Virus record (IMG/VR): IMGVR_UViG_3300048694_001252 | Coordinates: 51,247 to 115,246 of that record | Source of the DNA: a virus | Length of the DNA stretch: 64,000 nucleotides | Direction: 5' to 3' (one strand) | Shown: piece by piece, positions 34,063-42,747 of the stretch | Numbering within the stretch: the first letter of the stretch is position 1 | Layout of the letters: each line of letters opens with the position of its first letter | Position numbers and translations under genes: made by a program | Notes under the pieces: generated by a model | The model's input: the letters and a program-made list of their open reading frames with translations, nothing else | The model's database searches: none | What the model was told of the DNA's origin: nothing

Positions 34063-34545
34063 TTATATGTTTTTTTCATAGACCCACCCTTGATTGTTGG
34101 TTTCCACGCTGTAGATCCAGGAAAATGTAGGCCATGTCCATTCCAGCCACCACTCACCGTTGAAACCTAGATAATTGCTGTGTATGATAGGTTCTACAGA
34201 GATACCACGTTCCTGCGCGTATTGATAGTAACTCGCGGTATACTCGGGTCGATAACGTGTGTGTCGCATGAAACTGTCGTAAAAAAACTTTTCGATTCCT
34301 ATGCGTTTTATTATAACAGCCTTGTCTCGACCATCGCGATTGTCGCTCTCCCGTTTGTTCAAAAAGAACACACTGAGTCTGTTGTGATCTAGAGCAGGCA
34401 GGGTCCAGGTAAATTCACTTTCGTTATCACACAGACCTTGATGTAACACACGGTCGTTGAATAGTATCTGTACGGCAGGAGGATCCTGCCATAACACTGG
34501 TTGTAAAACCAAGTCCAAAATCACATCACGTTCCGCAATAGCCAT
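34063..34545 (-). CDS. Small phage protein with carbohydrate-binding-like fold (160 aa)
   Basis: The start at ATG 34545 (MAIAERDVILDLVLQPV) is preferred over one 24 codons upstream, because it leaves only a 20-bp overlap with the radical SAM gene. Features are QILFNDRVLHQG, a beta-strand set ESEFTWTLPALDHNRLSVFF, DKAVIIKRIGIEKFFYDSFM and NYLGFNGEWWLEWTWPTFSW near the end. This arrangement (short beta-sandwich with LG-NG-W) resembles proteins near tail or capsid genes of cyanophages that look like carbohydrate-binding modules. The function is not known to me. Its place directly behind two radical SAM genes might make it their substrate or partner, which is speculation. Confidence 0.62.
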   Translation of the reverse strand: MAIAERDVILDLVLQPVLWQDPPAVQILFNDRVLHQGLCDNESEFTWTLPALDHNRLSVFFLNKRESDNRDGRDKAVIIKRIGIEKFFYDSFMRHTRYRPEYTASYYQYAQERGISVEPIIHSNYLGFNGEWWLEWTWPTFSWIYSVETNNQGWVYEKNI

Positions 34546-35845
34546 ATTGAGATAGTAGATTGTAATGAACCAGCGAATAATCGCGCAAGTTAATAGACTT
34601 GAGACGATCCCATTCATCTAGACGTTTGGCACACGTGGTCAGTAAATCATGAACATCTGCGGGTTCTGGTTGTTCAAGATATCTAATAATACTCTGACAC
34701 TCGTTGCGTATACTGATGTTGATCCTACCGGGATCTTTTTGATTATTGAGTTGGGCCGAGTCTGTGCCCGGTACCCGATCTAGAATTGTTTGGATGTGTT
34801 TGATGGTCTCGCTCTTGATATGCTGTGGTAGTAACCGACCCACTTGCCAGGGTGGATTGATCATCAAACTGTTATCTATGGGAATGCCATGACTCCAAGC
34901 CCACTCGATCAAGTTGCCATATGTAGGTAAACTCAGGAGTCCGGGCACAGTTCTAATAGCCAGACTGGTGTTTTGTGGACGTTGATCTATAAGCACTTGG
35001 ATATTTCGCAATATCTGCGATATATTGCCGCCTTGGCGTATATAATCACCGATGGTATCTACGCTTTCGATACTGATTCCAATTTCAGTCCGTTTGAACT
35101 GACCGAGACGCTTAAAATATCTAGTATAGTCCAAGCTACCATTGATGGTGAAACTGAAGTTCACATCATGAGCATAGTTCCGGTCAATGAAGTAATCAAG
35201 CAACCAATCAAACCTGGGCATCAAACCCACTTCACCACCAATCACGTGTATGACCTTGATTTGATGTGCCGAACTGTCAAGAAAATCCACAAAGTTTTTC
35301 CATCCTGTGGCATCATCGGACCAGTGCGTAAAATCACTGTCTGGCGGCAACCAATTCAGCTGACGATGTTCCTGTTGTAGTTTGCTGCTGAAGTAAGGAT
35401 TACACATCCTACAGGCAAAGTTACAGACATCACCAAGATTGATATGCAAACTATGTGGTGTAGTTTCGGTCAGCCCTTGATTGAGTTCGCTGAATCTAAA
35501 TCGGTGATAGTTGGGACTTTGAACATAACTTCTTTCAAATGAATCGTGGAATATGACAGATTTCATGTTTTCTTTGCGCCGTATACTCTCATACCCAACA
35601 GCATCTTTGGTCTGACACATACGACACATGGGATCTGGGGTATCACCCAGCTTGATCATGCGAGCCTGGCGCATACGTTCTCCATTCCAGTAATCCTGCA
35701 TGGTAATGCGCTTGATGTTCCAGATCTTGCCCAGGGCGGTGCCTCGAATTTTGTCATTCTGGCAACCACAGAGGTCAAAACTACCATCATGATTGATGTT
35801 GAGTTCGTACCAGGGAACACCACAAAATATTTTACTGTTGGGCAT
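34526..35845 (-). CDS. Radical SAM protein with N-terminal SPASM/twitch-like region (439 aa)
   Basis: The radical SAM cluster motif C-x3-C-x2-C is present as CNFACRMC (Cys141, Cys145, Cys148) in HINLGDVCNFACRMCNPYFS, followed by IHVIGGEVGLMPRFDWLLD and a later IGISIESVDTIGDYIRQGG typical of the fold. In front of it (residues 1-80) lies a cysteine set CGVPW...LCGC...CRMC with the NHDGSFDLCGC pattern, like an extra iron-sulfur (SPASM/twitch) domain, here at the N-terminus rather than the usual C-terminus. Radical SAM enzymes of this group often modify peptides or cofactors; the substrate is unknown. It overlaps the previous radical SAM gene by 14 bp, so the two are co-expressed and may act together. 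Confidence 0.87.
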   Translation of the reverse strand: MPNSKIFCGVPWYELNINHDGSFDLCGCQNDKIRGTALGKIWNIKRITMQDYWNGERMRQARMIKLGDTPDPMCRMCQTKDAVGYESIRRKENMKSVIFHDSFERSYVQSPNYHRFRFSELNQGLTETTPHSLHINLGDVCNFACRMCNPYFSSKLQQEHRQLNWLPPDSDFTHWSDDATGWKNFVDFLDSSAHQIKVIHVIGGEVGLMPRFDWLLDYFIDRNYAHDVNFSFTINGSLDYTRYFKRLGQFKRTEIGISIESVDTIGDYIRQGGNISQILRNIQVLIDQRPQNTSLAIRTVPGLLSLPTYGNLIEWAWSHGIPIDNSLMINPPWQVGRLLPQHIKSETIKHIQTILDRVPGTDSAQLNNQKDPGRINISIRNECQSIIRYLEQPEPADVHDLLTTCAKRLDEWDRLKSINLRDYSLVHYNLLSQYGYCGT

Positions 35846-36809
35846 TTTTACACTTGAGTTGACAGATCTCTACGGGATTGTGTTCCAGTCCATCCTGAAA
35901 CTGCTGCCATAGCTGATGGTCGTTCATGATATCAAAAAACGAACGACGGCGTATGCTCAAAAGATCACGATGTTGTCTTACGAATTCATTGTATTGATAA
36001 TCACTGCTGAACCATGGGCAAGGTGAGACCACACCGTTGACTCCAATAAACAAATCTTTTTTGTAGTTCAAACAACGTGCCCAGGCATGCGGAAACCGTG
36101 GTTCTGACACAGCGATAGCTGCATACTCACAGGGATTGATCACATCTATGTTGGCGTCATAGATTAGATTTTGAGATACCAGATCCGGTCTTGGCTTGAG
36201 ACGGTCCAAACCATTTACACTATAGCTATGATCAAATTTGCTACTTTTCACAGTCTGGAACCAGTTACAACCTAGATCTCGAGCTAGATCGCGTATAGAA
36301 TCTATATGATCTTGATTGAAGGCAAAGTAAATGGTGCTCCATTTGATTAGGCAATCACTGCTGCGTCTCAGCGCACGAATACCTTCCTGGATGGTCGCAA
36401 AGTCACTGTTCACACGATACTGGTTGTTGCTGTGATCGTCCCAACCATCCACGCTGAATGTGACCATGTCGTTGCGATCTAACATGCGACCCAGTTGACT
36501 CCACCACTGGGCTTTTTTGTAACTGCCATTGGTGATAGTGCGGATACGAACATTGCTGTTTTGCTTGATGTAATTGATGATATCTAAAAAATCACTGGCA
36601 TAGATGGGGTCACCTATGTCACCGCAGAACAGTATGTGTTTGATTCGTGCTAGTGTCTCGGGGGGGAATCCTCTTTGAAAATCTCCAAGACTGATTTCCT
36701 GATTGATGCGATCGAGATCAAGCTCGGTCCTGGGGCAACGTGGACATCTAAGCACACATTTGCTACTGAGCTCAATGTGAATACTATCAGTGTTAAACAA
36801 CGTCAACAT
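35832..36809 (-). CDS. Radical SAM protein with C-terminal SPASM-like cysteines (325 aa)
   Basis: Starting at ATG 36809 (MLTLFNTDSIHIELSSKC) the motif CVLRCPRC gives Cys18, Cys22 and Cys25 of the radical SAM 4Fe-4S site. HILFCGDIGDPIYASDFLDI, IRTITNGSYKKAQWWSQLGR and FSVDGWDDHSNNQYRV follow the usual order of the half-barrel. Cysteines near the C-terminus (ARCLNYKKDLFIGVNGVVSP, then CPW, and EICQLKCKN at the end) resemble a SPASM auxiliary cluster. The longer upstream start is rejected because it would run deep into gp46. The gene overlaps gp46 by 17 bp and the next radical SAM gene by 14 bp. A peptide or tRNA substrate is possible; nothing here decides it. Confidence 0.88.
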   Translation of the reverse strand: MLTLFNTDSIHIELSSKCVLRCPRCPRTELDLDRINQEISLGDFQRGFPPETLARIKHILFCGDIGDPIYASDFLDIINYIKQNSNVRIRTITNGSYKKAQWWSQLGRMLDRNDMVTFSVDGWDDHSNNQYRVNSDFATIQEGIRALRRSSDCLIKWSTIYFAFNQDHIDSIRDLARDLGCNWFQTVKSSKFDHSYSVNGLDRLKPRPDLVSQNLIYDANIDVINPCEYAAIAVSEPRFPHAWARCLNYKKDLFIGVNGVVSPCPWFSSDYQYNEFVRQHRDLLSIRRRSFFDIMNDHQLWQQFQDGLEHNPVEICQLKCKNAQQ

Positions 36810-38556
36810 CGGTATTATAGTTAGTAAACCCGCCCTCTTTGACCACACGCAGGATATTCTCCACACGTCCAGCCAGCTCATCCCGGTGACTGACCAGCCA
36901 GATGCTCTTGTGGCGCTCGCGGCTCATCTTTTTCAGTAGAGCCAGACTGTTTTCTACACCTTGTGTATCCATGCCGGAATCTACCAGTTCATCTATGAAT
37001 AGCACGTTGATGGTGCTGTAGAGGCTTTCCCATACATCCCGGAACGCCCAGCTCATGCTCAAGATCAAGCGATTGCGTTCACCACGCGACAGATTATCAA
37101 AGTCCAGGTCACGACCCAGTTCAGTGATAGTGACCGAAAGATCGTTTTGGAATATGACCTGATGCGGCAATCCTATGCGGTCCAGGTACCAGGTCAGTCT
37201 AGAGTTGAGATAGCTGAGATTCTGTTCTATGATCTTTTTACGGATAAAGCTGTCTTTGTTGGTAAGCAGCTTCAAGAGAAAGTCCTGATGCTCGTGCAGG
37301 CGAGTCAAAGTGTTGAGAGCGTCATAGGTCACGATCTGGAGAGCCTGATTCTGCATGTCCGAGATCTGATCAGCATAGGGATCAATTTCGATCTGGCGCA
37401 CAGCCAATTCACGGCGCAATTGTTCCAGGCTGTTGCGATGATTCAGGGCCTGCTCAAGATCATCGTAGAACATGGCGGGTGGCTTGCCCAATTCACCCAG
37501 CTCTCGCAACGTTGCCAGATGTTCCTGTTCCTGTGTATCTGCGGCCAACCATTGCAGGGCCGCTTCCTGCAGATGAGTCTGTTTTTCCTTGAGTATCTTG
37601 TCTTGCTTGTCGTCATGTATGTTCTGACCGCAGGCATAGCATTGGTGTTTGCTCAATTGATCGATTTCCCGTTCCAGCTGGCTCTGTTGCTTTTCCAGTT
37701 TGGTTTTGTCTGTGCGTATAGTGCGGAGATACTGGTTGCACTGATCGATCTGTTTCTTGACTTCGTTATAGCGATCCAGATCACGATGCGCCTGTATCTC
37801 CTGCTCAATGTCGATGTGTTCCAGTTCCTGTATCGAAGTCAGGAAAGCTGCACAGTCCTCGCGTTGCTTTTTACCCCAAAGAGTCTGGCGTTTGCGCAGA
37901 CTTTCAATCTGTTCTTCGATACGTCGATTGGCCTCCTGCACGGCCCGGATACGCATTTCTTCCTGAGTGATGCTGTCGCGGGTTTCACGATTGAGTTCTT
38001 TCACGCGATCAGCCCGCTCACTCAGTAGCGTGATGCCTAGCAGTTGTTCGATTATGGCGCGCTGGTCATTGGCCTTGAGAGCTAGGAAAGGTTCAGTATA
38101 GGTATTGAGTGCCAATACATGACGGAACATGTCATGGCTGAGACCCAGGATTCGTTCTATTGCGGTTTGGGTTTCGCGGCTATCGCCCTGACTGTTGTCC
38201 TGTGAGGCCTGCTCTTCCTGATTCACATAGAATTTGAGCACGTTGGGCTTGCGACCGCGCTCGATACGATAGTCCACACCGTTCACGGCAAATTCCAGGC
38301 TGACCAACATGTTTTTGGCATTGGTCTTGTTGATGAGATTGTCTCGGCGTATGTTAGTAAGAGCCTGACCATACAGTGCATAGCTCAGAGCATTGATGAT
38401 CGTGGTCTTGCCAGTACCGTTCCGGCTGCCATCACCGCCCAGGTCTAGATTTTCACCCAGGACCAAGGTAAGGTCCCGGCGATCAAAATTGATGGCTTGG
38501 GTAGCATTGCCCACGCTCATGAAGTTGCGTACTGTGAGATCTCGTATGTGTATCAT
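36793..38556 (-). CDS. 46: Recombination endonuclease subunit gp46 (SbcC/Rad50-like)
   Basis: This is the ATPase partner of gp47 in DNA end resection for T4-type recombination-dependent replication. The N-terminus MIHIRDLTVRNFMSVGNATQ and SRNGTGKTTIINALSYALYG supply the Walker A loop (Lys50). A central coiled coil carries the zinc-hook CYAC (Cys306, Cys309). The C-terminal part has the ABC signature NLSRGERNRLILSMSWAFRD and Walker B INVLFIDELVDSGMDTQG, with a later IWLVSHRDEL switch. It has 587 aa against 560 in T4. The start overlaps the gp47 stop by 4 bp (ATGA). Confidence 0.96.
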   Translation of the reverse strand: MIHIRDLTVRNFMSVGNATQAINFDRRDLTLVLGENLDLGGDGSRNGTGKTTIINALSYALYGQALTNIRRDNLINKTNAKNMLVSLEFAVNGVDYRIERGRKPNVLKFYVNQEEQASQDNSQGDSRETQTAIERILGLSHDMFRHVLALNTYTEPFLALKANDQRAIIEQLLGITLLSERADRVKELNRETRDSITQEEMRIRAVQEANRRIEEQIESLRKRQTLWGKKQREDCAAFLTSIQELEHIDIEQEIQAHRDLDRYNEVKKQIDQCNQYLRTIRTDKTKLEKQQSQLEREIDQLSKHQCYACGQNIHDDKQDKILKEKQTHLQEAALQWLAADTQEQEHLATLRELGELGKPPAMFYDDLEQALNHRNSLEQLRRELAVRQIEIDPYADQISDMQNQALQIVTYDALNTLTRLHEHQDFLLKLLTNKDSFIRKKIIEQNLSYLNSRLTWYLDRIGLPHQVIFQNDLSVTITELGRDLDFDNLSRGERNRLILSMSWAFRDVWESLYSTINVLFIDELVDSGMDTQGVENSLALLKKMSRERHKSIWLVSHRDELAGRVENILRVVKEGGFTNYNTDVDVV

Positions 38557-39569
38557 AGGGTCTGATAGATTTGTAATAGCAGTTTGGGATCGTAGAATTC
38601 GCTTTCGATGTGCGAGATCTGATCGGTCACGATCTGATCCACACTTTCAAAACGCACCTGACCCGGAGCCATGTCTTCTTCCAGGGCCGCACGTTTGTTG
38701 GGTATCAGGGCCATCTCGCGCAGGCGATACTGATCCACAAAGGTCTCGCGTATGAAGTTGGCTTCTTCGTAGCTGATTTCGATGTCCAATTGAACCCTCA
38801 CATGCATGTTGGGCTTTAGGATATCAGCGGCATGATCGATCACGTGCGAGAGATTCCATACGTTGTATAGAGGCTGATCGGTCCAGGCATGATATTCAGG
38901 TTCGCCGCCCCATTCCAAGATCATGCAGCCGCGCTGACTGTCACCGGCATCAGCATAGTTGTGCGGAAACGCATTGCCGATATAGTGTATGTTGCCGTGA
39001 TTTTGCCTGAGATGGAAGTGTCCCGAGAACACCCGATCAAAGTTGGCAAAGTGCTCGCGCTTGATTTCACCGGTATCGGGCATTTCTACCATGGCATTCA
39101 TTTTGAAGTGCGGCAGTTCAAAGTGTCCGAACATGTAGCGAGCCTGCATCCGGGAGATCTGTTTGTGATCGTCACCTACCAGCCAAGGCGCTATGATCAC
39201 ATCGCCGCTTTCAAACCAGTCGTTGCAGATGTGTATGTTGGGTATATGTCGGGCCCACTCGGTGCTGTAGATGTCGCGCCGATCACGATAGTAGAGATCG
39301 TGATTGCCCGGTATGAAATACACCTGGTCAAAGGCCGCGCCGAGTCGTTCCAGGGCCCGCAGGCTGTATTGCAGAGTCATCATGTTGATACTGGCTCTGT
39401 GATGACTCCAGTCGCCCAAGAACATGGCAGTTTCGCAACCTTCGCGCCGGGCCAGATCTATGAACCAATCCACGAACTGCTCGCAGTCCTGATTGTGAAT
39501 CAAACTGTTTGATTTGAGTCCAAAGTGTATGTCCGTGAATACCGCGGCCTTGCGAAATAAATTTGCCAT
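38553..39569 (-). CDS. 47: Recombination endonuclease subunit gp47 (SbcD/Mre11-like)
   Basis: This is the metallophosphoesterase nuclease of the gp46/gp47 complex. The motif order is AVFTDIHFG (Asp13, His15), MFLGDWSHHRASI, VYFIPGNHDLYYRD, MFGHFELPHFKMN and VFSGHFHLRQNHGNIHYIGN, which provides all metal ligands of the family. The length (338 aa) equals T4 gp47 (339 aa). It lies 12 bp after gp55 and overlaps gp46 by 4 bp, so the subunits are co-translated. Confidence 0.96.
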   Translation of the reverse strand: MANLFRKAAVFTDIHFGLKSNSLIHNQDCEQFVDWFIDLARREGCETAMFLGDWSHHRASINMMTLQYSLRALERLGAAFDQVYFIPGNHDLYYRDRRDIYSTEWARHIPNIHICNDWFESGDVIIAPWLVGDDHKQISRMQARYMFGHFELPHFKMNAMVEMPDTGEIKREHFANFDRVFSGHFHLRQNHGNIHYIGNAFPHNYADAGDSQRGCMILEWGGEPEYHAWTDQPLYNVWNLSHVIDHAADILKPNMHVRVQLDIEISYEEANFIRETFVDQYRLREMALIPNKRAALEEDMAPGQVRFESVDQIVTDQISHIESEFYDPKLLLQIYQTL

Positions 39570-39581
39570 GGCTCTAGTTTA

Positions 39582-40478
39582 CTATTCTTCCGAAACAGTT
39601 GCAACCCCAGATGGCTTGGTTTGACTATATTGACGCGTCCATGAGGGATTGAGACCGTTGATTTCGAGTATGTCGTCGCGTATGTTCTGCATCTTCTTTT
39701 CAATATTGAGTATGCGAGTAAACGAGTTCGTGATGGCCGCAGTGTAGTAGGCAAAGGGATTGGAGCTCTTGCTCTCATCAAATTGCAGGCCGATCTGGCT
39801 GAGTTGCAGCAGAGCCTGTCCGCGCATTTCTTCGTTGTAGGTGTATCCGCGCCAGTTGCTTCGGGTGGCATAGCGTTCGCACAGCTTCATGAACATCAGG
39901 GCCAGCTTGCGAGTCATGGCGCCATGTTCTCGGAAAAAGGTACCGCTGTCAAGATCACCCTGCCAGTGGCTTTTGCCCACTACGTAGGGTATACGATGTT
40001 CGTTGATGCGATAGTGGAAAAAGGGCGGGAAATTTACTCGTATGTGCGTGGGATCTTGAAGACCGTTTTCGATCGCGGCCGTGCGATCGACCAAATCCTC
40101 GGCAGTCTCTTCCACATCGTCGAGATCCAGGATGTCTTCCAGGCGACGTTTTTTGGCCTGAGATTTGGGTATTTTTTTGGGAGCAAGTGGTATATGTTCC
40201 CAGGTCATGACACGGAATACCAGATCAGTATTGGGTATTTTCTTTTCGTTTACTTCTTGACCGGTTTCGCGACTGAGTCGATCTGCGCGATTGCGCCGAG
40301 CTTCGGCTATGGTTCGTAGATTGATACGTGCTAGACTGGGCAGTATGATATCGTATTGATGATCCAGTACAGGATCGCGGAACACACAGTAGGTGTTCTT
40401 GCTGAGATGTATTTCTTTCAGGATGTCGCGATTGTTCAGATAGTTTACTCTTGCGGGGGTCCGTGTTTCAGTAGGCAT
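39582..40478 (-). CDS. 55: Late-transcription sigma factor gp55 with N-terminal extension (298 aa)
   Basis: The C-terminal part, from about residue 180, matches gp55-type sigma factors: REHGAMTRKLALMFMKLCER, SNWRGYTYNEEMRGQALLQL and FAYYTAAITNSFTRILNIEK. In T4, gp55 directs host RNA polymerase to TATAAATA late promoters, and such octamers precede most virion genes here. T4 gp55 has 185 aa; the extra N-terminal 140 or so residues (YLNNRDILKEIHLSKNTYCV, NTDLVFRVMTWEHIPLAPKK) look like a separate conserved phage domain fused in front. It is first in the operon, with a good sigma70 promoter upstream. The stop is TAG immediately followed by TAA. Confidence 0.88.
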   Translation of the reverse strand: MPTETRTPARVNYLNNRDILKEIHLSKNTYCVFRDPVLDHQYDIILPSLARINLRTIAEARRNRADRLSRETGQEVNEKKIPNTDLVFRVMTWEHIPLAPKKIPKSQAKKRRLEDILDLDDVEETAEDLVDRTAAIENGLQDPTHIRVNFPPFFHYRINEHRIPYVVGKSHWQGDLDSGTFFREHGAMTRKLALMFMKLCERYATRSNWRGYTYNEEMRGQALLQLSQIGLQFDESKSSNPFAYYTAAITNSFTRILNIEKKMQNIRDDILEINGLNPSWTRQYSQTKPSGVATVSEE

Positions 40479-40499
40479 TACCTCATTCTCCAGGGTGAG

Positions 40500-40532
40500 T
40501 ATTTATTGTAGCATTTTTTACCAGTCTGTCAA
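40500..40532 (-). promoter_or_regulatory. Sigma70 promoter overlapped by a late octamer, gp55 operon
   Basis: The minus strand carries TTGACA (40532-40527), a 16-bp spacer and TACAAT (40510-40505): the best sigma70 match in the window. AATAAATA (40507-40500), a late-type octamer, overlaps the -10 box. The operon could thus start from host sigma70 and later from gp55 itself. Confidence 0.7.
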
Positions 40533-40564
40533 CCTGTTTCTAATACTAAGCTGTTATTTTTATT

Positions 40565-40589
40565 GGTAAATATGCGATAGGAACCCAAC
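40565..40589 (+). promoter_or_regulatory. Late-type promoter of the baseplate operon
   Basis: GGTAAATA (40565-40572) followed by TGCGATAGGA and CCCAAC before ATG 40590. The text TTGGTAAATATNCNATAGGA is shared with the promoter of the collagen-like fibre (7841-7864 region), and AGGA may serve ribosome binding. Confidence 0.6.
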
Positions 40590-42446
40590 ATGGCCGGCAT
40601 AAAATTACCCCCAAATGTGACCCTGGACTCAAACACTGGTCTTTACATCATACGCAACCCGCAAGGGCAGACCATCAGAGTAGGTGCTGATACCCAGGCT
40701 CAACTGGATCAATATGTAAATTCAGTCAATACCGGTGTACCCACATCGATCACAGTCACCGATCCCAACACCGGAAATCCGCGTACCAGCAATTTTGATC
40801 CCACGGCGATCATACAACAAAGTAACGAAATAGCAGCGCAGAACGCCTTGTTGACCACGACCAAACGCCAGACTGGGCTGTTGGGCAACACCGATGGTAC
40901 GTACACTGATTTCCGGACCGGGCAAACACTGACCCAAGCCGAAGCAGCGGCCAAGATACAGGCCGCCGGGTTACCGCCCGAAGCTCTAGTCGCGATCACC
41001 CCTAAAAATGCTCCCACATACGCAGCGGCCCAGGCAGCAGTGAACGATACCACCAATACCCCCAGCAATCGCACCGGGGTCAACGCCGAACAGCCGTCGC
41101 AATCACCCGCGGCCACCAATACGAATATCGCTCCCACAGCACCGGCTGCTCCGGCAGTGGAAGCACAGCAACCGGCTGCTCCGGCTGCGGATACAGTTCC
41201 CGCGGCAGCAACGGCTCCGCAACCAGAAGCTGCGGCAGCAACCCCAGTGACTCCATCGGAATTGGCTGACCCCACGGTCAACAACGCGCCTCCACAGCCC
41301 GACGCTACAGCAGCAACACCGGTTTTCTACAATGATGAGTTACCGCCAAACAGTACACAGACAGCAGAGAATTTGATACAGAACACAGCGCCAGCTCCGG
41401 TTTTCTACAATGATGAGTTACCGCCAAACAGTACACAGACAGCACAGGATTTGATACAGAACACAGCGCCGGCGCCGGTGCCGCCCAGTGGATTGCCCTA
41501 TCGTAACGATTTTACCGGTAGTTATGTTGGTCAAAACGGTGAAGTACCTCCGATAATCGGTGACTTTAATCCCGAAGCCAGTCTCGAGCAAGCCATCAAG
41601 TCCGCGGCTCAAGATCAAAGCACACTGCAACAAAGGTATGGGCAAACTACCAATAGCGGTGATTGGCGTGTGCGTATACGTCTGGCGACTGGTGCCAATT
41701 ATCTATATAAAGACAACAGCAACGATCTTATGGCTCCACTAAGAACTAGTGATGGTGTGATTTTCCCCTACGTTCCCACAGTAAACACCAACTATGTGGC
41801 CGACTATGATGCCAAGGCTCTCACACACAGCAACTATCGTGGTCTCTTTTACAAAAGTAGCTATGTGAATGACATTGGGATCACGGGCACCTTTACGGCC
41901 CAGAACACACCCGAGGCCAAGTATCTCTTGGCCGTGATACATTTTTTCCGATCAGCTACCAAGATGTTTTATGGACAGGATGCACAGCGTGGAGCACCAC
42001 CGCCCGTGGTATATCTTTCGGGTTTTGGTCAATATCAATTCAATAATCACCCCTGTGTGATCGCTAACTTCCAATATCAGCTGCCTAATAGTGTGGATTA
42101 TATTCGAATTGATCCCAACAACCAAGGGCAGAATCTCGTGGTAAATCGTAGCCAGGTTTCCAGTTCACCCAGCCCAATCAGCAGCGTACTGTCTCGATTG
42201 GAGTCTTTGAAAAATATCATAACCGGTACCACGGTGCAGGCAGGTGCACAAGGTTCGGGTAATCAGGCCCAGGATCTGGGTGCTGTGTCAGGTACTGTGA
42301 GTGGGACTGCACAAACCACCTATGTGCCCACTCGCATGGATATCACAGTAACACTGAGACCCATACAAACACGCAGTCAGATCAGTCAACAGTTCAGTCT
42401 CAAAGATTTTGCCAATGGTAGCCTGCTCAAACAAGGATTCTGGTAA
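40590..42446 (+). CDS. Baseplate tail-tube junction protein, gp48/gp54-like (618 aa)
   Basis: The C-terminal half (about 355-618) carries the conserved domain: DWRVRIRLATGANYLYKDNS, VIFPYVPTVNTNYVADYDAK, SNYRGLFYKSSYVNDIGITG, KYLLAVIHFFRSATKMFYGQ and VVYLSGFGQYQFNNHPCVIA. It resembles the tail-tube cap or initiator proteins (gp48, gp54) that join baseplate and tube; I cannot choose between them. The N-terminal half is Ala/Pro/Gln-rich linker with an exact-type tandem duplication of 26 residues (VFYNDELPPNSTQTA core). T4 gp48 has 364 aa and gp54 320 aa, so the linker explains the size. It opens the baseplate operon and overlaps gp53 by one base (TAATG). Confidence 0.78.
   Translation: MAGIKLPPNVTLDSNTGLYIIRNPQGQTIRVGADTQAQLDQYVNSVNTGVPTSITVTDPNTGNPRTSNFDPTAIIQQSNEIAAQNALLTTTKRQTGLLGNTDGTYTDFRTGQTLTQAEAAAKIQAAGLPPEALVAITPKNAPTYAAAQAAVNDTTNTPSNRTGVNAEQPSQSPAATNTNIAPTAPAAPAVEAQQPAAPAADTVPAAATAPQPEAAAATPVTPSELADPTVNNAPPQPDATAATPVFYNDELPPNSTQTAENLIQNTAPAPVFYNDELPPNSTQTAQDLIQNTAPAPVPPSGLPYRNDFTGSYVGQNGEVPPIIGDFNPEASLEQAIKSAAQDQSTLQQRYGQTTNSGDWRVRIRLATGANYLYKDNSNDLMAPLRTSDGVIFPYVPTVNTNYVADYDAKALTHSNYRGLFYKSSYVNDIGITGTFTAQNTPEAKYLLAVIHFFRSATKMFYGQDAQRGAPPPVVYLSGFGQYQFNNHPCVIANFQYQLPNSVDYIRIDPNNQGQNLVVNRSQVSSSPSPISSVLSRLESLKNIITGTTVQAGAQGSGNQAQDLGAVSGTVSGTAQTTYVPTRMDITVTLRPIQTRSQISQQFSLKDFANGSLLKQGFW
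41319..41474 (+). repeat. 78-bp tandem duplication in the tail-tube junction gene
   Basis: Two adjacent 78-bp units (41319-41396 and 41397-41474) are nearly identical and encode PVFYNDELPPNSTQTA(E/Q)(N/D)LIQNTAPA in the linker. Very few bases differ, pointing to a recent duplication. Confidence 0.85.
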
Positions 42447-42745
42447 TGGCCACTTACGATAGCACCAGTCCCTATTTCACCACGCCCTATAGTCAGTTCT
42501 TCTTGGACGTCATGAATAATCGCCCTATACCCAAAGAGAGTGATGATGTATTGACCACGATTTCACTGACCTATCAGTATCGACCGGATCTTATGAGTTT
42601 TGACCTGTATGGCACACCCACACTGTGGTGGGTATTTTATCAGCGTAACCCCAATACCTTGACAGCCCCGCCCTGGGATTTCGTGGCCGGCACCAGGATC
42701 TACTTGCCCAAGCAAAGTACCTTGAAATCCACGCTGGGATACTGA
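42446..42745 (+). CDS. 53: Baseplate wedge protein gp53
   Basis: The 99-aa sequence contains TTISLTYQYRPDLMSFDLYG and TPTLWWVFYQRNPNTLTAPP followed by WDFVAGTRIYLP. This is the LysM-like core of gp53, which links wedges around the hub in T4 baseplates. T4 gp53 is longer (196 aa); the short form is usual in aquatic relatives as far as I recall. The ATG overlaps the previous stop (TAATG), and the next gene begins 2 bp after its TGA. Confidence 0.9.
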   Translation: MATYDSTSPYFTTPYSQFFLDVMNNRPIPKESDDVLTTISLTYQYRPDLMSFDLYGTPTLWWVFYQRNPNTLTAPPWDFVAGTRIYLPKQSTLKSTLGY

Positions 42746-42747
42746 GC

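Noticed and set aside
36793-36881. Upstream start (36881) for the first radical SAM gene
   Set aside because: It would overlap gp46 by 89 bases, and the added residues show no resemblance to the family; ATG 36809 places the cysteine motif at the usual position.
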